From: Colius striatus
Taxonomy: Eukaryota > Chordata > Aves > Coliiformes > Coliidae
Reading direction: 5' to 3'
NCBI RefSeq assembly: GCF_028858725.1
Contig: NC_084760.1
Coordinates: 55,515,367-55,579,366 of the forward strand
Length of the DNA stretch: 64,000 bases
The position numbers and the translations under genes were made by a program. Below are positions 13,201 to 24,567 of this stretch, one piece after another. The notes under the pieces were generated by a model. The model did no database searches. It saw only the letters and a list, made by a program, of their open reading frames with translations, and was not told the origin of the DNA. Position 1 is the first letter of the stretch. Each line of letters opens with the position of its first letter.

Positions 13201-14722
13201 TGGAGGGATGAGACTTTCCACAATTGAGTCTAGTGGGAGGCTCTACTGGAACCATGTTAAACAGTTGATTGGTGTCACTATTAATCCAAAGGTTGAAGAG
13301 AAGTCAAGAAGTCTGCGAGCAAAGAGGCTACACTGGCCTCCTACATTTGGTGATTGCGTTAGGGCACCATTCTGCCAGTAAGCTTTATTGTTTGCTGACT
13401 TTCTTCTGGGTGGCTGTGTAACTGTCTTGATACAGTCAGCAGCTTAGCACCTGTTGCACACCTCAGTGCTGCTGACTGTGAGATTAAATTTCCTCTAACA
13501 GTTTTCCTTTCCTTTGTCTGCAAGACTCCACTATTGAATGTTAGACATTCAACTCCACAAAGAAACAGACAATAGAGGAGATTGCTGTCTCCCTTTTCTC
13601 AACAGTGCTGTGCTACGTAATGCTGAGAGTGTCAAATAACTCAGTTCTTATTTTACCAGTGTAAGACTCCAAAGCCTCTAAAACTCTTGTCAGACTTAAA
13701 ACATCAAGTGATTTCTGCCAAGAGCTTTAGCTGATGAGTTGTATACAGCATTACGTATTTGCTATGAAATGTAGAGATCAACTCTTGTCTGTTTGTGATA
13801 TTATAGAGAAAGTTTCCAGGGCAAATAGCTGGAAACGTACACCTTGGATTCTGACTATTTAAGTGGAAGATGGTATAGCCAGAGATGCTGAGCAAAACTT
13901 GCTCCTGGGAGCTATAGGCTGTCTTAGATTTGGATATGCACACTGCTCTGTTAGCACTAGTAATGCCATGGGGGACTTGAAGGTAGTGTGAAAATGATTA
14001 TGCTTTGCAACAATATCGAGGCATGAGGAGTACCTATTCCTCAGTGAGAGAATTTGAGCATCAAAAGCAACAGAATAGAACACTTGATCTAATAACTATG
14101 TATGCTGGGGAGCTTTAACTTATATTAGTTGTGTAAACATTCAACTGTAACCTATGGAAGAGTGAACTTCCAATCAGTTACCAAAAAATCCCCTCATCTT
14201 GGAGAGTGAATTCTCCACGGTATTTCTGGACAACAAAGGTCAACCAGATAACTGGCATGTTCATAAGCTGTAATGTTACCTACTTGAAACCAAGCAATGC
14301 TCAGAGGAATGCAATATTCTAACCTGACTTTGGAAATGACCCCCTAAAGAAAGAATAAGAATAATGTAAAGTCTCTCCAGCCTGTTTCTTGGAACCAAAT
14401 GCGTATTGATCAGCACTTGCAAGGACCAGGCAAATCAACAGCAATAGGCAATTGCTTTCGGAAGATGCCTCAGCAAGTTCTTTACCTTTGAAGTTAATCT
14501 CTCGTCCTAAAGCACCCATGAGTGTCATAGTAGTCAATCCAAAGAGAGATGATCAGTGAAGTCAAATATTTCTTTGCATAAAAAAAGCTGTGAGAATGTG
14601 TGTGGTATAAATGTTTATTTCTATCTGGTTTTTTAGATGAAGGAGCGGAGGGTGGAGAAGTGCCATCACCCAAGGCCTTACTGGAAAATCAAGAGGCGAA
14701 GGGAAAGAGCAATGATTCCTAA
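10280..14722 (+). CDS. PKIB: cAMP-dependent protein kinase inhibitor beta (PKIB), two coding exons
   Basis: The CDS joins 10280-10427 and 14637-14722. It gives 77 residues, close to the 78 of human PKI-beta. The donor is GTAAAC at 10428; the acceptor is TTTTTAG ending at 14636; codon 50 (Asp) is split 1/2. The probable exon start is 10253, after the acceptor ATGCAG. The ATG at 10280 is the first after an in-frame TGA at 10262. Residues 11-26 carry the PKI pseudosubstrate site: Phe11, the ASGR turn, then GRRNAL, with Ala at the phospho-acceptor place. Residues 38-47 (LPHKLAELSV) match the leucine-rich nuclear export signal. The acidic C-terminal tail is variable, as in the family. Known role: heat-stable competitive inhibitor of the PKA catalytic subunit that also exports it from the nucleus. 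The gene lies upstream of FABP7 on the same strand, as in human. No 5' non-coding exons or promoter were recognised. Confidence 0.92.
10502..10623. repeat. 61-bp imperfect tandem duplication, two copies
   Basis: Copy one is 10502-10562 and copy two is 10563-10623. Each begins CTTTGATGTCA, has an AT-rich centre (TAATATTTATTTATTAAT) and ends CCTTTGAAAGCA. They differ by a handful of substitutions and no length change. The duplication starts about 75 bases inside the PKIB intron, downstream of the donor. Confidence 0.9.
13130..13151. repeat. Perfect 22-bp palindrome, no spacer
   Basis: The left arm ATCTCAGAGCT (13130-13140) is followed directly by its exact reverse complement AGCTCTGAGAT (13141-13151). 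It lies inside the PKIB intron. Function is unknown. Confidence 0.9.
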
Positions 14723-15060
14723 TACCTAAGGACTGATGGATCAATGAATGAAACCCATCGACAGACTTTCCAGTTTCCCTGTGTCACCCCTTCTGAAGTG
14801 TGGTAGCAACCTTAGCAGCACAGACAAGAGTTTGCAACACACTTGTACCTAGATGCCATTAATGTGGAACTGCTGTTTTTTCCTACTGTTGTCATTCGAA
14901 ACCAATGTTCTACACATCCAAATGAGAAAAGAACTAAAGAATGTATCTCTTGTTTCCTCATGGTTATAGTATTCATCTTAGCTAGTCTTCTTTGACAGTT
15001 TCAATCAATATAGCTAGCATTTTGAAGATTGCTTCAAAATAAAAATCCTGTTTCTTTATT
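14723..15060 (+). other. PKIB: PKIB 3' UTR with polyadenylation signal
   Basis: Sequence after the PKIB stop. A canonical AATAAA at 15038-15043 gives a 3' UTR of roughly 330 bases. A second AATAAA at 15421-15426 could extend it to about 15.44 kb. Neither cleavage site can be confirmed from sequence alone. Confidence 0.65.
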
Positions 15061-16718
15061 TCCCAAAGTATCTTCTTTCTCTCTGACTCACAGGTATATT
15101 CACTCTCCCCATCTTAAGATGCTAGTAAGTATATATTGGATTACAAACATGGTCTGTAATGTATCTTAAGATCAGAGATTTTTGTTCCTATTGCGCACAT
15201 GTAGATGGATAGGAGAAATAAAAAGAAAACAACTTTTTTCATCTCCTCTTCTCTCCTAAAAGTTTTTCAAACTACATAAACACAAATGTTCATTTTCAAA
15301 CTCTCTTTAAACTCTATTTGATTATGGCAGATTATTTGAGTTCTCCCACTTTTAGCAGTTTTGCCCCTTTTGTAATTTCTGTTATCAGGCTGAATATTGT
15401 AGCTGTTCATGTGTATCTGAAATAAAGTAGCCACGTGTGTAAGTGATTAAAATGGTTTAATCTCATGGTGGAAATTAAATAGCTATCATCTTGTCTGTCT
15501 TCTGTTGATTCTTTGGTGTTTCTCCTGTATGACAAGACGTAAAACCCCATAAAACCTATTTCTTTTATTTCATGTGGTTGTTGCTTTCTTATTTGCTGAC
15601 AATGAAGATGTTTCAATCATCGTGATTTTTACAAAGATTTTTAAGTAAAGGTTTTTCTCTGCTGAAAGGAATTGTTTTGTTACAGCAGTCATGCTCCTGA
15701 AACACGTAGCATTCCTTATTGTAGGAGATCTAAGATTGAGGTACAGACATGCACCTTTACAGGTACAGAATCTTAGGGCAGCAGCTATTTATGTACTTCT
15801 TGAAACCTATCTAAGACTGTCCATCAGATGCTTTCATTTGCCCATGCAGTCTCTCTGCCAGGCTGTGGCCAGGCAGAGGAAGCATCTCCGATGGGTCCAT
15901 TCTGCATTCGACTACCATTCCATCTGTAAGATATTTGTGTATTTTACAGCTATCAGAGAGCATGTAAGAGGCCTCTGCAAATCTACCATTCCAACTATGT
16001 GTTTACTCACACACTCTTGGGGACTATTCGGCAAAGGATTCCATTTCATCCAGCTGAATTGACACTTGGCTTCCTCCACTTACCTGTATTTGTTTAATAA
16101 GTAAGTGCAGCATCCCAGAATTACTTTCAGGTTTGGAAAAGGTAAAATAACTTATTCCACTGGAGAAAAATAGGTGGCTTAAAAAACTCTGAGAGACAGA
16201 ACTAGCTGCCACTGGAGGACCAGAGTTGAAAATGGCAGTGGAAAGGGTCTTTAAGCTAACCACATTTGTGGTACATACTCTTGTTCTAGGTTGCTGTCTC
16301 ATTCCCATGTACCAGCCTCCTTTATAGCATCAGAGTATGTAAAATTGTTCGGTTTTAAGAGCTTAAAATGATCCTATGGAAATTGAGTAGCTGAATTCCT
16401 GGTATGCTTTAAGTGGAGCATATGCTAAAGTGCTCTTCTGGGTCATGGCCTATATTGAATTCTCTTATTTCATGGTTGCAGCACTGGGTATATTTAGATT
16501 CTTCTCTTACAGAATATAGGCACTGAAATTTGGGTTACGGGTCTTTAAGTATTTTGTTAGTCTAAGATGTTATAAAGTTTTTTACTGCTAAAACACCAAT
16601 TATGAACCAGCTGAATGTAGCAAATTATTCATGTGTATAAAACCATTCCATAGCTGTACACATACGTGGAGTCAGCTGCTCCCAGGCATGCAGCATGGAG
16701 CTAGTCACAGTGCTCAAC

Positions 16719-16758
16719 ACTCTGGAAAATTGGTGATTATGACTCTGGAAAATTGGTG
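16719..16758. repeat. 23-bp period tandem duplication
   Basis: The 17-base string beginning ACTCTGGAAAATTGG occurs at 16719 and again at 16742, with period 23. The intervening bases differ in length from what follows the second copy. Confidence 0.8.
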
Positions 16759-17942
16759 CTTACTTTGTACTTGAGCTGTATGAACCTGTCATTGAGAAGA
16801 TGCTGTGTAGAAAGAAGAATTTTAACAGAAAATTAGAAAATCTGCATAAGAAGTAAAGACTAACGGTAAGACTTAAAATGCAACTCAGTTAAATGCAGGA
16901 TAAACATTTTTTACCTGTAATATGTGGGTCATATATTACACAGTCCTCATTTGCCTGTGTATCGTGTAGTTCCAGATGAATCAAATTACAGATAATTTTT
17001 TGCCACATGCATGTACAGTTTGTGCCTAAACAATTATTAGCATAGGCTTCATGAGAGAGCTCTTTTGTGATTAGTTTGGATATAGGAGCATTGAGTTATG
17101 CCCTGCATTTTGTCAAGTAAACTTTTCCCATTCTGAGACAGCTGCATGTTTCTGACCTGTATAAACAGAACTACAAACACTGGTTGGTGTGGGAGACATT
17201 GTTGCATATAAACTTTGATCTAGAAGAATTTATTAGTTACGTATTACACTTTACTGAGCCAGCTCACCAGGAGTTAGTCCCTTTAGAGCTCTCCATCAGT
17301 CTCTATGCCATGCTGTACAGCTGTGTTTCATTTTCTTGTTAGTAGCATGAAGATAAGTAATATAGCCCTACTAAACTTTGGCTGAAACTGTAAAGAGCAA
17401 ATTAAATGCTGCTGAATACATTTCTCACCAGTTTATCCTGTTTCAACCATTATCCAGTTTATATTTCCTTCCCATTAGCTCAACTAGTAAGTGATTGATG
17501 ACAGTGCATTCTCTTAATCCACAGGGTAACAAAGTTATCGCCCTGAATAACCAGTTATTTTAAAACATGCTTAGCTCTAAGTGCATGCTAGGCTCACAGA
17601 AGTCAGTAGAACTACTTAGTGCCTAAAATTAGGTACATGCTTAATTAGCTTGATAAATGATGGCAGCAAATTTCTATTAAGGCTAATCTGGTATTATAAT
17701 ATGTTAATCCTAATTTCCATTCCAGCCAGTGTGGCACAGGTAATGACATCTTTTTTTTTTTTTTTTCATCAGTCTACAGTACTACCCTGGGCTTTTATAG
17801 AGCAAAGAAATTCATTTTAGTGCCAAGCAAAAAAAAAAGTAACACTGTTGTTTCCAAATTTTTGAACTTAATGAAGCAATTATTCATTCTTAGCCATTCT
17901 GCATATTAAAAGAAAAAAAAAAACAGGAAATACCCTTGTAAC

Positions 17943-17978
17943 TTCATTGTTAATTCTAAATTCATTGTTCATTCTAAA
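17943..17978. repeat. 18-bp tandem duplication
   Basis: Two adjacent 18-base units of the form TTCATTGTT-A/C-ATTCTAAA occupy 17943-17960 and 17961-17978, with a single mismatch. Confidence 0.8.
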
Positions 17979-19689
17979 ACAGTGTGTGCACTTTGAATAT
18001 ACAGAAAGTTGGCCTCAGTCTTTTCCAGATGTCATAAAAAAGGTAATTTTCTTTGGGTCAGCTCCTCATCAAAAAGTTCATGTAAGAGGTGGATAAACAT
18101 GCTGATTCACCTCTTTTGTTGCTTTTAAACGGGGAAGTTCAATTTGTTATCTAGAAGGCAATAAAGAACTAAATAGGTTTTGAGGTAGGGGACTTATTAT
18201 TAGAATGTTCTCATGTAGAGAGATTAAGTGAAGCAATTAAGCATTTAAAAAAATGAAGCTTATTTGCTCTGATTTCTCACACAGCTACCTCCACCTGTGC
18301 CATATACCATCACTCTGGTGTAACACTGCATAGACTGAGCTTTGAATGGATGAAATGAGTGGCAAAGCAGTTTGTAAAGTGGTATATTTTAGATGAAATT
18401 TCAAAATCATTGATAGTACAGCTCTGTAAAGGCCAGACCTAGTTGGCACTGAAGACAAAAATTGGTTTTATACCAACTACAGCATGAATTACGTTCTAAA
18501 TCATGAATTACTAATCAAAGAAAAAAAAATTTCCCAACTCAGAAAGTCCATGAACACAAATGCCTGGAGGCAAGGAGGCTAGGCAGTGCAAACATCATAC
18601 GTGTCTGCACTATCCAAGACATCATATTTGGTTGAATGGACCAGCAAACTGACATACAGTGGCCACTTGTCTTGTGGCCACTTCTCCCATATAGCTTTCA
18701 TACAAAATAATATAACTGCACTTGCATTAGTTGACAAGAAGAGCAGTGGCTAGAAGAAGCTTAAACTACACTTTGCAATCTATATTCCAAATATCCTTTA
18801 TGTCTCCACTGGTTTGCCACAGGCAATATTTGCTGTGCTCAACGAGCATAAACCCCGGATCTGCTATACTGCTCGTGGGTTTCCCAGGGTCCACACAGCA
18901 CAGGCAACTGGGGCTGAGCCCGCTGGGGCCCCAGGGTACTTGCTCTAAATCGTTTGGGAAGAAAGAGCAAGGGCTTAAACTGTCCTGCCATCTAGTGGGA
19001 TCCACAGCCTGCCAGGTAGTTTGTGTAAGGAGGCAGTTAAGGAGACCTCAAAACCAGCTGCTTGACTGTGAAAGTGCAAAGAGGTTGTGAGCTGACCTGG
19101 TGAGAAGTAGACTGTCTCCAGGTGATCCAAGATGATCACTTCAAGAGTTTCCTTAAAAATTTCCCAAGGCTGGTACTTTGGTGTTTCTGTCTATTCAGAA
19201 AGTTGGGTGATCGCAAACAGCTCCAATGGTTTATGTAAGCCTGGGAAAATAGTGCCAACTAAAGCCTTCCCACTCCACAGGGCTGCTGATGGAAGATGTG
19301 CAGAGCTCCTTTCCGCTACCCCTTGCAGCTTACTTCCTTGCCCAGTCAGTGGGAGTGCATTGTCTCTTGGTCAGAGGCCCAAACGTCTTTGTGGAAGCTC
19401 ACTCTCACACTGCCTGGGCAAAGAAAAGATGCAGGGCTTGGACACCAAGGGGTGAACTAGCCAAAAGCATTTTTAACTTGTAATTTCTGTCATAAAACAG
19501 GTGTCTAAGTCTGGCTCACAGCCTACTCAGCTTTAGATGCCTGCTCTGCAATTTGAGCTATGGTGTCAATACTGCTATAGATCGCTGGGTTTGACCTTTT
19601 TTCAGGGAGAACTCAGTTTCACCTTTCCCACTGGAAGCTGTTCTACTTTGGGTAGTAATTAGCAATAAATGCTGAGAGCTGTTATCGTA

Positions 19690-20186
19690 CTTTACCATTT
19701 TGATTCTGAAATATTGTGTCCAGTTCCGGGCACCTCAGTTCAAGGACAAGGATCTGCTGCAGAGTTCAGCGCAGGGCCCAGCAAGATGATTAACTCCCTT
19801 ATGATGAAAGGCTGAGGGAACTGGGGTTCTTCAGACTGAAGGGTGACCTCATTAATGTTTACAAATACATAAAGGCCAGATGTCAGGAGGATGGAGCTAG
19901 GTTGTTCTCGGGGATGTCCAATGATAGGACAAGGGGCAATGGGTACAAGCTGGAACATAAGAGGTTCCAAAGAAAGACAAGGAACAACTTCTTCACTGTG
20001 AGGGTGATGGAGCACTGGAACAGGCTGTCCAGATGGGATGTGAAGTCTCTTTCTCTGGAGACATTCAAAACCCACCTGGATGAGTTCCTGTGTGACCTAC
20101 TCCAGGAGGTCCTGCTCTGGCAGGGCAGTTGGACTAGATCTTTCGAGGTCCCTTCTAACCCTTGAGATTCTGTGATTCTGTGATTT
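19690..20186 (+). mobile_element. CR1 LINE, 5'-truncated 3' end with octamer tail
   Basis: The segment reads as the C-terminal end of CR1 ORF2 plus its 3' UTR. The frame near 19902-20150 contains [17 protein letters not shown], then [17 protein letters not shown], then [13 protein letters not shown], all typical of the last part of CR1 reverse transcriptase ORF2. It is followed by the 3' UTR words TGGACTAGATC and CCCTTCTAACCCTTGAG, and two copies of the terminal octamer (ATTCTGTG ATTCTGTG) at 20167-20182. The octamer tail fixes the orientation and the 3' end. The 5' end is the usual CR1 truncation and is placed only approximately. It is inactive. Confidence 0.93.
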
Positions 20187-20689
20187 TCCTGTTCAGCCCA
20201 GGAGGGACCACTTCATACTCCAAGATGGCCAGAAGCGACAGAAGGCCTGAAGGGCTGCTGCTCTACCCCATCTCGTGCCACATCCTAATGCCAGATCACC
20301 GTGTTCTAATGCAACAGTTGGGTTTGATGGAAAATGGGGTGGTTTTTGGCTGTTGATACAAAGCCTGTGTGCTGTGGGCTTTTCTGGATTAAGCATGTAC
20401 TCAGCAATTGCCTGCAATGTAAAGGGCCCTAATGTGAGGATTTGGACAATCCTTACCAGTGCTTTATTCCTGGGACTCTGCTGTGCAGTGACTGATACTG
20501 TAAATCCAGTGCTTATCATACAATGCACAGAAAAGCTAATAAGTGACAGACTGGTTTAACCCCTCAGGCAGATTTGTGAACGACACGTCAGCAGAGAAAA
20601 CAAAAAGGAGAATGCAAACTGCTGTTAAGCCCCAGCGGTATTGCAGATGTAGCTTTCTAAGAATGCACCTAGTTTCCTCAGGGGACGGG
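20187..20689. other. Intergenic DNA between CR1 and the orphan CpG-rich island
   Basis: Nothing identifiable. Several overlapping short open frames on both strands have no recognisable similarity. Confidence 0.5.
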
Positions 20690-21420
20690 AGCGCCTTTTG
20701 CCCGAGGGCTCGGCAGCTGTCAGCCTGACTGGCAGGCGGCAGCCAGGTTCTTCCCGTCCGGCGGACACGAGATGGCGCCCGAGCCCACGCCAGGCACAAG
20801 GCCGGTCGAGTCTTCGCCTTCCTCGCCGCCTCGCCCCTCCGCTCGCAGCGCCTTGGAAAAAGCAGAGTTTGGGGCTCCTTCACTATCAGCCGTGACGCGT
20901 AAAAGAGGTAAAAAGGGGAGCTATGGCAAGGCCCGGCGCCAGTGGGACGAAGGGTGGAGCTCCCCGGAGGCTCCGAGCGGCGCCGGGAGGGGGCGCCCCC
21001 GCCCTGGGTTGGCCTTGGCTTCAGCGGCCGCGTCCAAGCCCTCCCGGCCCGGCGCTGCCCCTGCAGCAGCCCCGGAGCAGCTCGTAGGCGCCGTCGGAAC
21101 CCTCGTCTGCAAAAAGTATGGGGCAAACAGGGTTGAAATGTGCCACACTTTTCCTCTGACACACCTCCTCGGGCAGCTCCGCTGAGCTGCAGCAGCCGGC
21201 GCGGGCCAGGTCAACTCCTCTCAAAGGCACCTTCCACACGTACCGCACCTGGTACACCTGGTCGGCTAAATAAGCGGTTTATTCACAATAACGGGACTTC
21301 TTCCTCTCCGGCGCGCCTCGCGTTCCCCAGCAGCACCTCCAAGGCCCAGCAGTCACCCGCAGACAGCTGCCCAGTGTGTCAGGGAGCCAGGCTTTCCCCG
21401 GCAGTTACCTAGGTCACCAG
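20690..21420. promoter_or_regulatory. Orphan CpG-rich island, possible promoter or enhancer
   Basis: About 0.7 kb of GC-rich sequence with many CpGs (GGCGCC, GCGGCCGC, GGCGCGCC) sits in AT-rich surroundings, 6 kb past PKIB and 7.6 kb before FABP7. Open frames run through it on both strands: 208 codons on the - strand at 20536-21162, 137 codons on the + strand at 20772-21185, and a GTG-started - frame at 21021-21257. GC-rich DNA is poor in stop codons, so this is weak evidence for coding. I recognise no protein in any frame. It could be the promoter of an unannotated transcript or a methylation-free enhancer. Confidence 0.5.
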
Positions 21421-24400
21421 CTTCCATTCCAGCAGGATGCAGGGGTTGAGCAATGGGCTCCTGTGCACCACGGAAGATAAGTGCCCTTTCATCAGAAATC
21501 AGGAAAGCTGATATAATGTGCATTCCAGGGAGAGCTACAGGTTTTGAACCTGCTTGTTCCTCCCGGCAACTTTGTACCCATCTTCTTCAATTGCTCAACA
21601 ATCCCATCCCATTCCTTCTGTTCCTCTGAATTTCTCATCTAACTCCGTGCAAAACTCACATCCATCTGCTTGCTTCCTTTCTTTCCTGTTTACCCCTTGC
21701 TTGTACCTACTTATGTCCAACATCAACTGTTTATGCTTCGAACACCCAATTTAAGAAACTAATCTCTTTAATTGCCTCAGCATTTGTTGCAATGAGATGG
21801 TAGAAAGACATGGAGATCACTGAAAGAGGGAAAGCTTCTGTAAGAAAAAGATAACACGTGATTATGCAAACAGTTGGTGTTGCAATGTAAGAAAGTGCTG
21901 AAATAAGTTTCTTTCAGGCATGTTCTTTCAGACAGCCTTTGAACTCTTGACTTGACTTTTTTCTTTTTTTTAAATGTGGGCTGTTATGAGTAGAAACTTC
22001 TATGGAATAAATGCTGACATGTAAGAAGGAGTATATTTAAGGAGAAGACAAAGGACAATGAGATAGAATTAAAAGTGTGAAATCTGTGCATGTTTCCTCT
22101 CTATGGCCCTTCTCAGCAGAACAGCTGAGCCAGTCCTGGTGCAAGCGAGTCATCCTGCTCTTGCACTCTTTGCTGGCTCTGGGCTCTGCATGTTCTGAGC
22201 TCTGGCTGCAGTGGTGATTAGCCACTCAAGAAAGTTTCAAAGGTCTGGATGAAGATGCTATTAGAGGTCTCATTTAACTGTTACAAGATTAGTTAACAAT
22301 TTTGTGATGCATAAAGGGACAGAGTTATGTTTGCCACTGCCACACTGAGAAAGACATCTTTTAAAATGTGCACATAGATGTATAGAATTAAAGGAATCGT
22401 AGATGTATCTATACTTCCTCACTGGCACTTGCTGCAGTACAGTCCAGAAAGTGAGTGCCGTGATTATCGAGGCAAGGACTACATGCCTATTTTCTTTTCT
22501 GTGCATATCTGCATCCTTTCCCATACTAGACTCTGGATTTGGCAAAGTATGAACCCACACTTAGCAAATGGGATGTGTTTTTGGTTTCCTGGTTTAGACT
22601 TACTCATTGTCACCAACTCATGTGATCTCTTGCATAATCTAGGATATGCAACTTCTCTGAATTACTTCCTGCACCATGTCTAATAGCTGTGATTGCCAGC
22701 ATAGTTTACAACTTGTTAGGATGTCTATTTTGTGGTTTAACCTCAGCCAGCACCTAAGCACTATGCCAGACAGTTCAGTAAGGAAGTTTGAAAGTTTGTT
22801 GAGGGGTTAAGTCTCCTCACAGCTAATATGCACTACATTTAAAATATACATTTCTCTAGGCTTAACTTCCAGTGACTGATTTTGTATATCAGACCGCAGA
22901 GATCACTCATATTTCAGTTTCTCTGGGATTGTCTCCAAACAGCCAGGATGGCCAAAGTCATCCCCAAGTTTCTCTTGGTATTAGATCTTATTTAAAGCTA
23001 ATAATGAGCTATCTTAACCCTGCAATGCTTCAAGTTGCTCTAGAAAAAAAAAGCATTCCATGAAATTTACATATGTAGACTCACGAAAACTCAGAAATGA
23101 CTCAACACTTGGTCACAAAGCAATGTGTAAAGCAGCAATATAGTTGCACTCTTGAATGAATCAAGTTAGGTGTGTAATGCTATCTAGGTCACTCAGTGTG
23201 AGGTTTAATTTCATAAGCACCTCTGTCATTAGTGTCAGACATTTTTTTAATCAACGACAGGCTCATAAATTGATAACTCTAATAAAATTATTAATAAAAA
23301 ATTTCTCAGAGATACATTAACACTCCCTTTAGCTCAGTGCTAGTTTAGAACTTTGGGGGAAATGGCTTGCTCCAGGTGAGAGATTTCAATTTGGAGGAGA
23401 AAAACCCAAAGGAGTGTGGCTCCAGCTGCATCTGAGGGATCATTTCTGCCTCCAGCAGGCTGTGACTCTGTCCTGTTGGTCCACAGCTGAGAGGAAGGGA
23501 GGAAGACCCTGGAAATATCGAGATGCAGGGAGCTAATGTGCCAAGTTATTACTTTGCATCTGTTTCCCAGATTCAGCAAGTTATGTTCTTAAGTTTGTAA
23601 TTCAGTCAAATAAAACTGATTTTACTTTTTGTCTAAATCCCAGCTGTTACTGAGAATGATTTCAGGGTATCACAGCAAATGGAGTGCTTCCATGTGGACA
23701 AACAGAATGTAAGTATATTGAGCTGCTCCAAAAGTTTATTAAATCCAGCCCTGCAGACTGCAAAGTTGTCTTTGGTTATGCTCCAATGATTTAGTTTGAG
23801 ATTGGTCATACTGAATTCCAAATAGTTGCACTTATTGTTAGACAGTCACCATGGTGTCTACTGGAGAATACATTTGGAGATCACCTGTACCTTTAATATA
23901 GAAAAATTTGTATTGATGATGATAAAATAATTCCCTACCTTTGTTATAATACAGAATCCTTGGATCTTAATGCAGAGTGTGTTCTTGCTCTGCTGATATT
24001 CTCACTGAGCTGCTCTGAACACCAAATCTACATGAGTCTCCAGAATCACTTGCAACAAGTCAAATGCAAGTCATGTAATCTCCTTAAACCTATGTGCTAT
24101 TTTTCTTTTTATACACATAAGGTTTATTTGAACTTAGTGTGTTCAGCTTATTCATATTCATTCTAAATTTCTCTGAATTATTACCCCTGAAACAGACAGT
24201 TGCTTGTTTGTAAGACTGCATTTCTTTCTTCCTCGGTGTATGACTTCATGTTTGACCATGCTTGAAACTGTAAGTCCGGGAAAACTGATTTCTTGTATTG
24301 ATTTTATAATAACTAGGCAGCTATTGTAAATGGCACTCAGTATCAGACATTTCTGTTACATTTTAGAGGCCTTTAAATAGTTTTTTTCCACTCTTAAATA

Positions 24401-24549
24401 GTAAAATAACAAAAGGCTTAATGACACAAAGTTAACTGCAGCTTCAATAAATAGAACTGGGAGTCAGGAGAAGGCAAGGAGTTTGAGGAGAGCCTCTGAC
24501 CTGAGTCCTCTATATGGTAGATACAGTAATATTGTACGACAGATAGCAA

Positions 24550-24567
24550 CCCCCCCCCCCCCCCCCC
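24550..24567. repeat. (C)18 homopolymer
   Basis: Eighteen consecutive C residues on the + strand, equal to G18 on the - strand. Such tracts are prone to slippage and sequencing error, and the - strand can form G-quadruplex structure. Confidence 0.9.

Larger units (their letters stand above)
10428..14636 (+). other. PKIB: PKIB intron between the two coding exons
   Basis: A 4.2 kb GT..AG phase-1 intron. It holds a 61-bp tandem duplication just inside its 5' end and a perfect 22-bp palindrome at 13130-13151. No mobile element or further exon was recognised. An A13 run lies near 11990-12002. Confidence 0.85.
15061..19689. other. Intergenic DNA between PKIB and the 3'-end CR1
   Basis: AT-rich DNA without a supported gene. 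It contains small two-copy tandem duplications at 16719-16758 and 17943-17978, a run of sixteen or so T at about 17751-17766, and a 10-base direct repeat (GTGGCCACTT) near 18659 and 18674. The 123-codon open frame at 15691-16062 (+) has no recognisable similarity and is treated as chance. Confidence 0.5.

Noticed and set aside
15691-16062. 123-codon open frame downstream of PKIB
   Set aside because: It lies past the PKIB poly(A) signals, has no recognisable similarity, and has no conserved motif.
20536-21162. 208-codon open frame on the - strand
   Set aside because: The same compositional explanation applies. It is kept as part of the CpG-island observation, not as a gene.
22730-22830. Short match to a GGTTTAACC...CAGCCAGCA phrase seen in some avian LTRs
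   Set aside because: Only about 45 bases look similar. No LTR ends, primer-binding site or duplicated target site are visible, so an endogenous retrovirus remnant cannot be supported.
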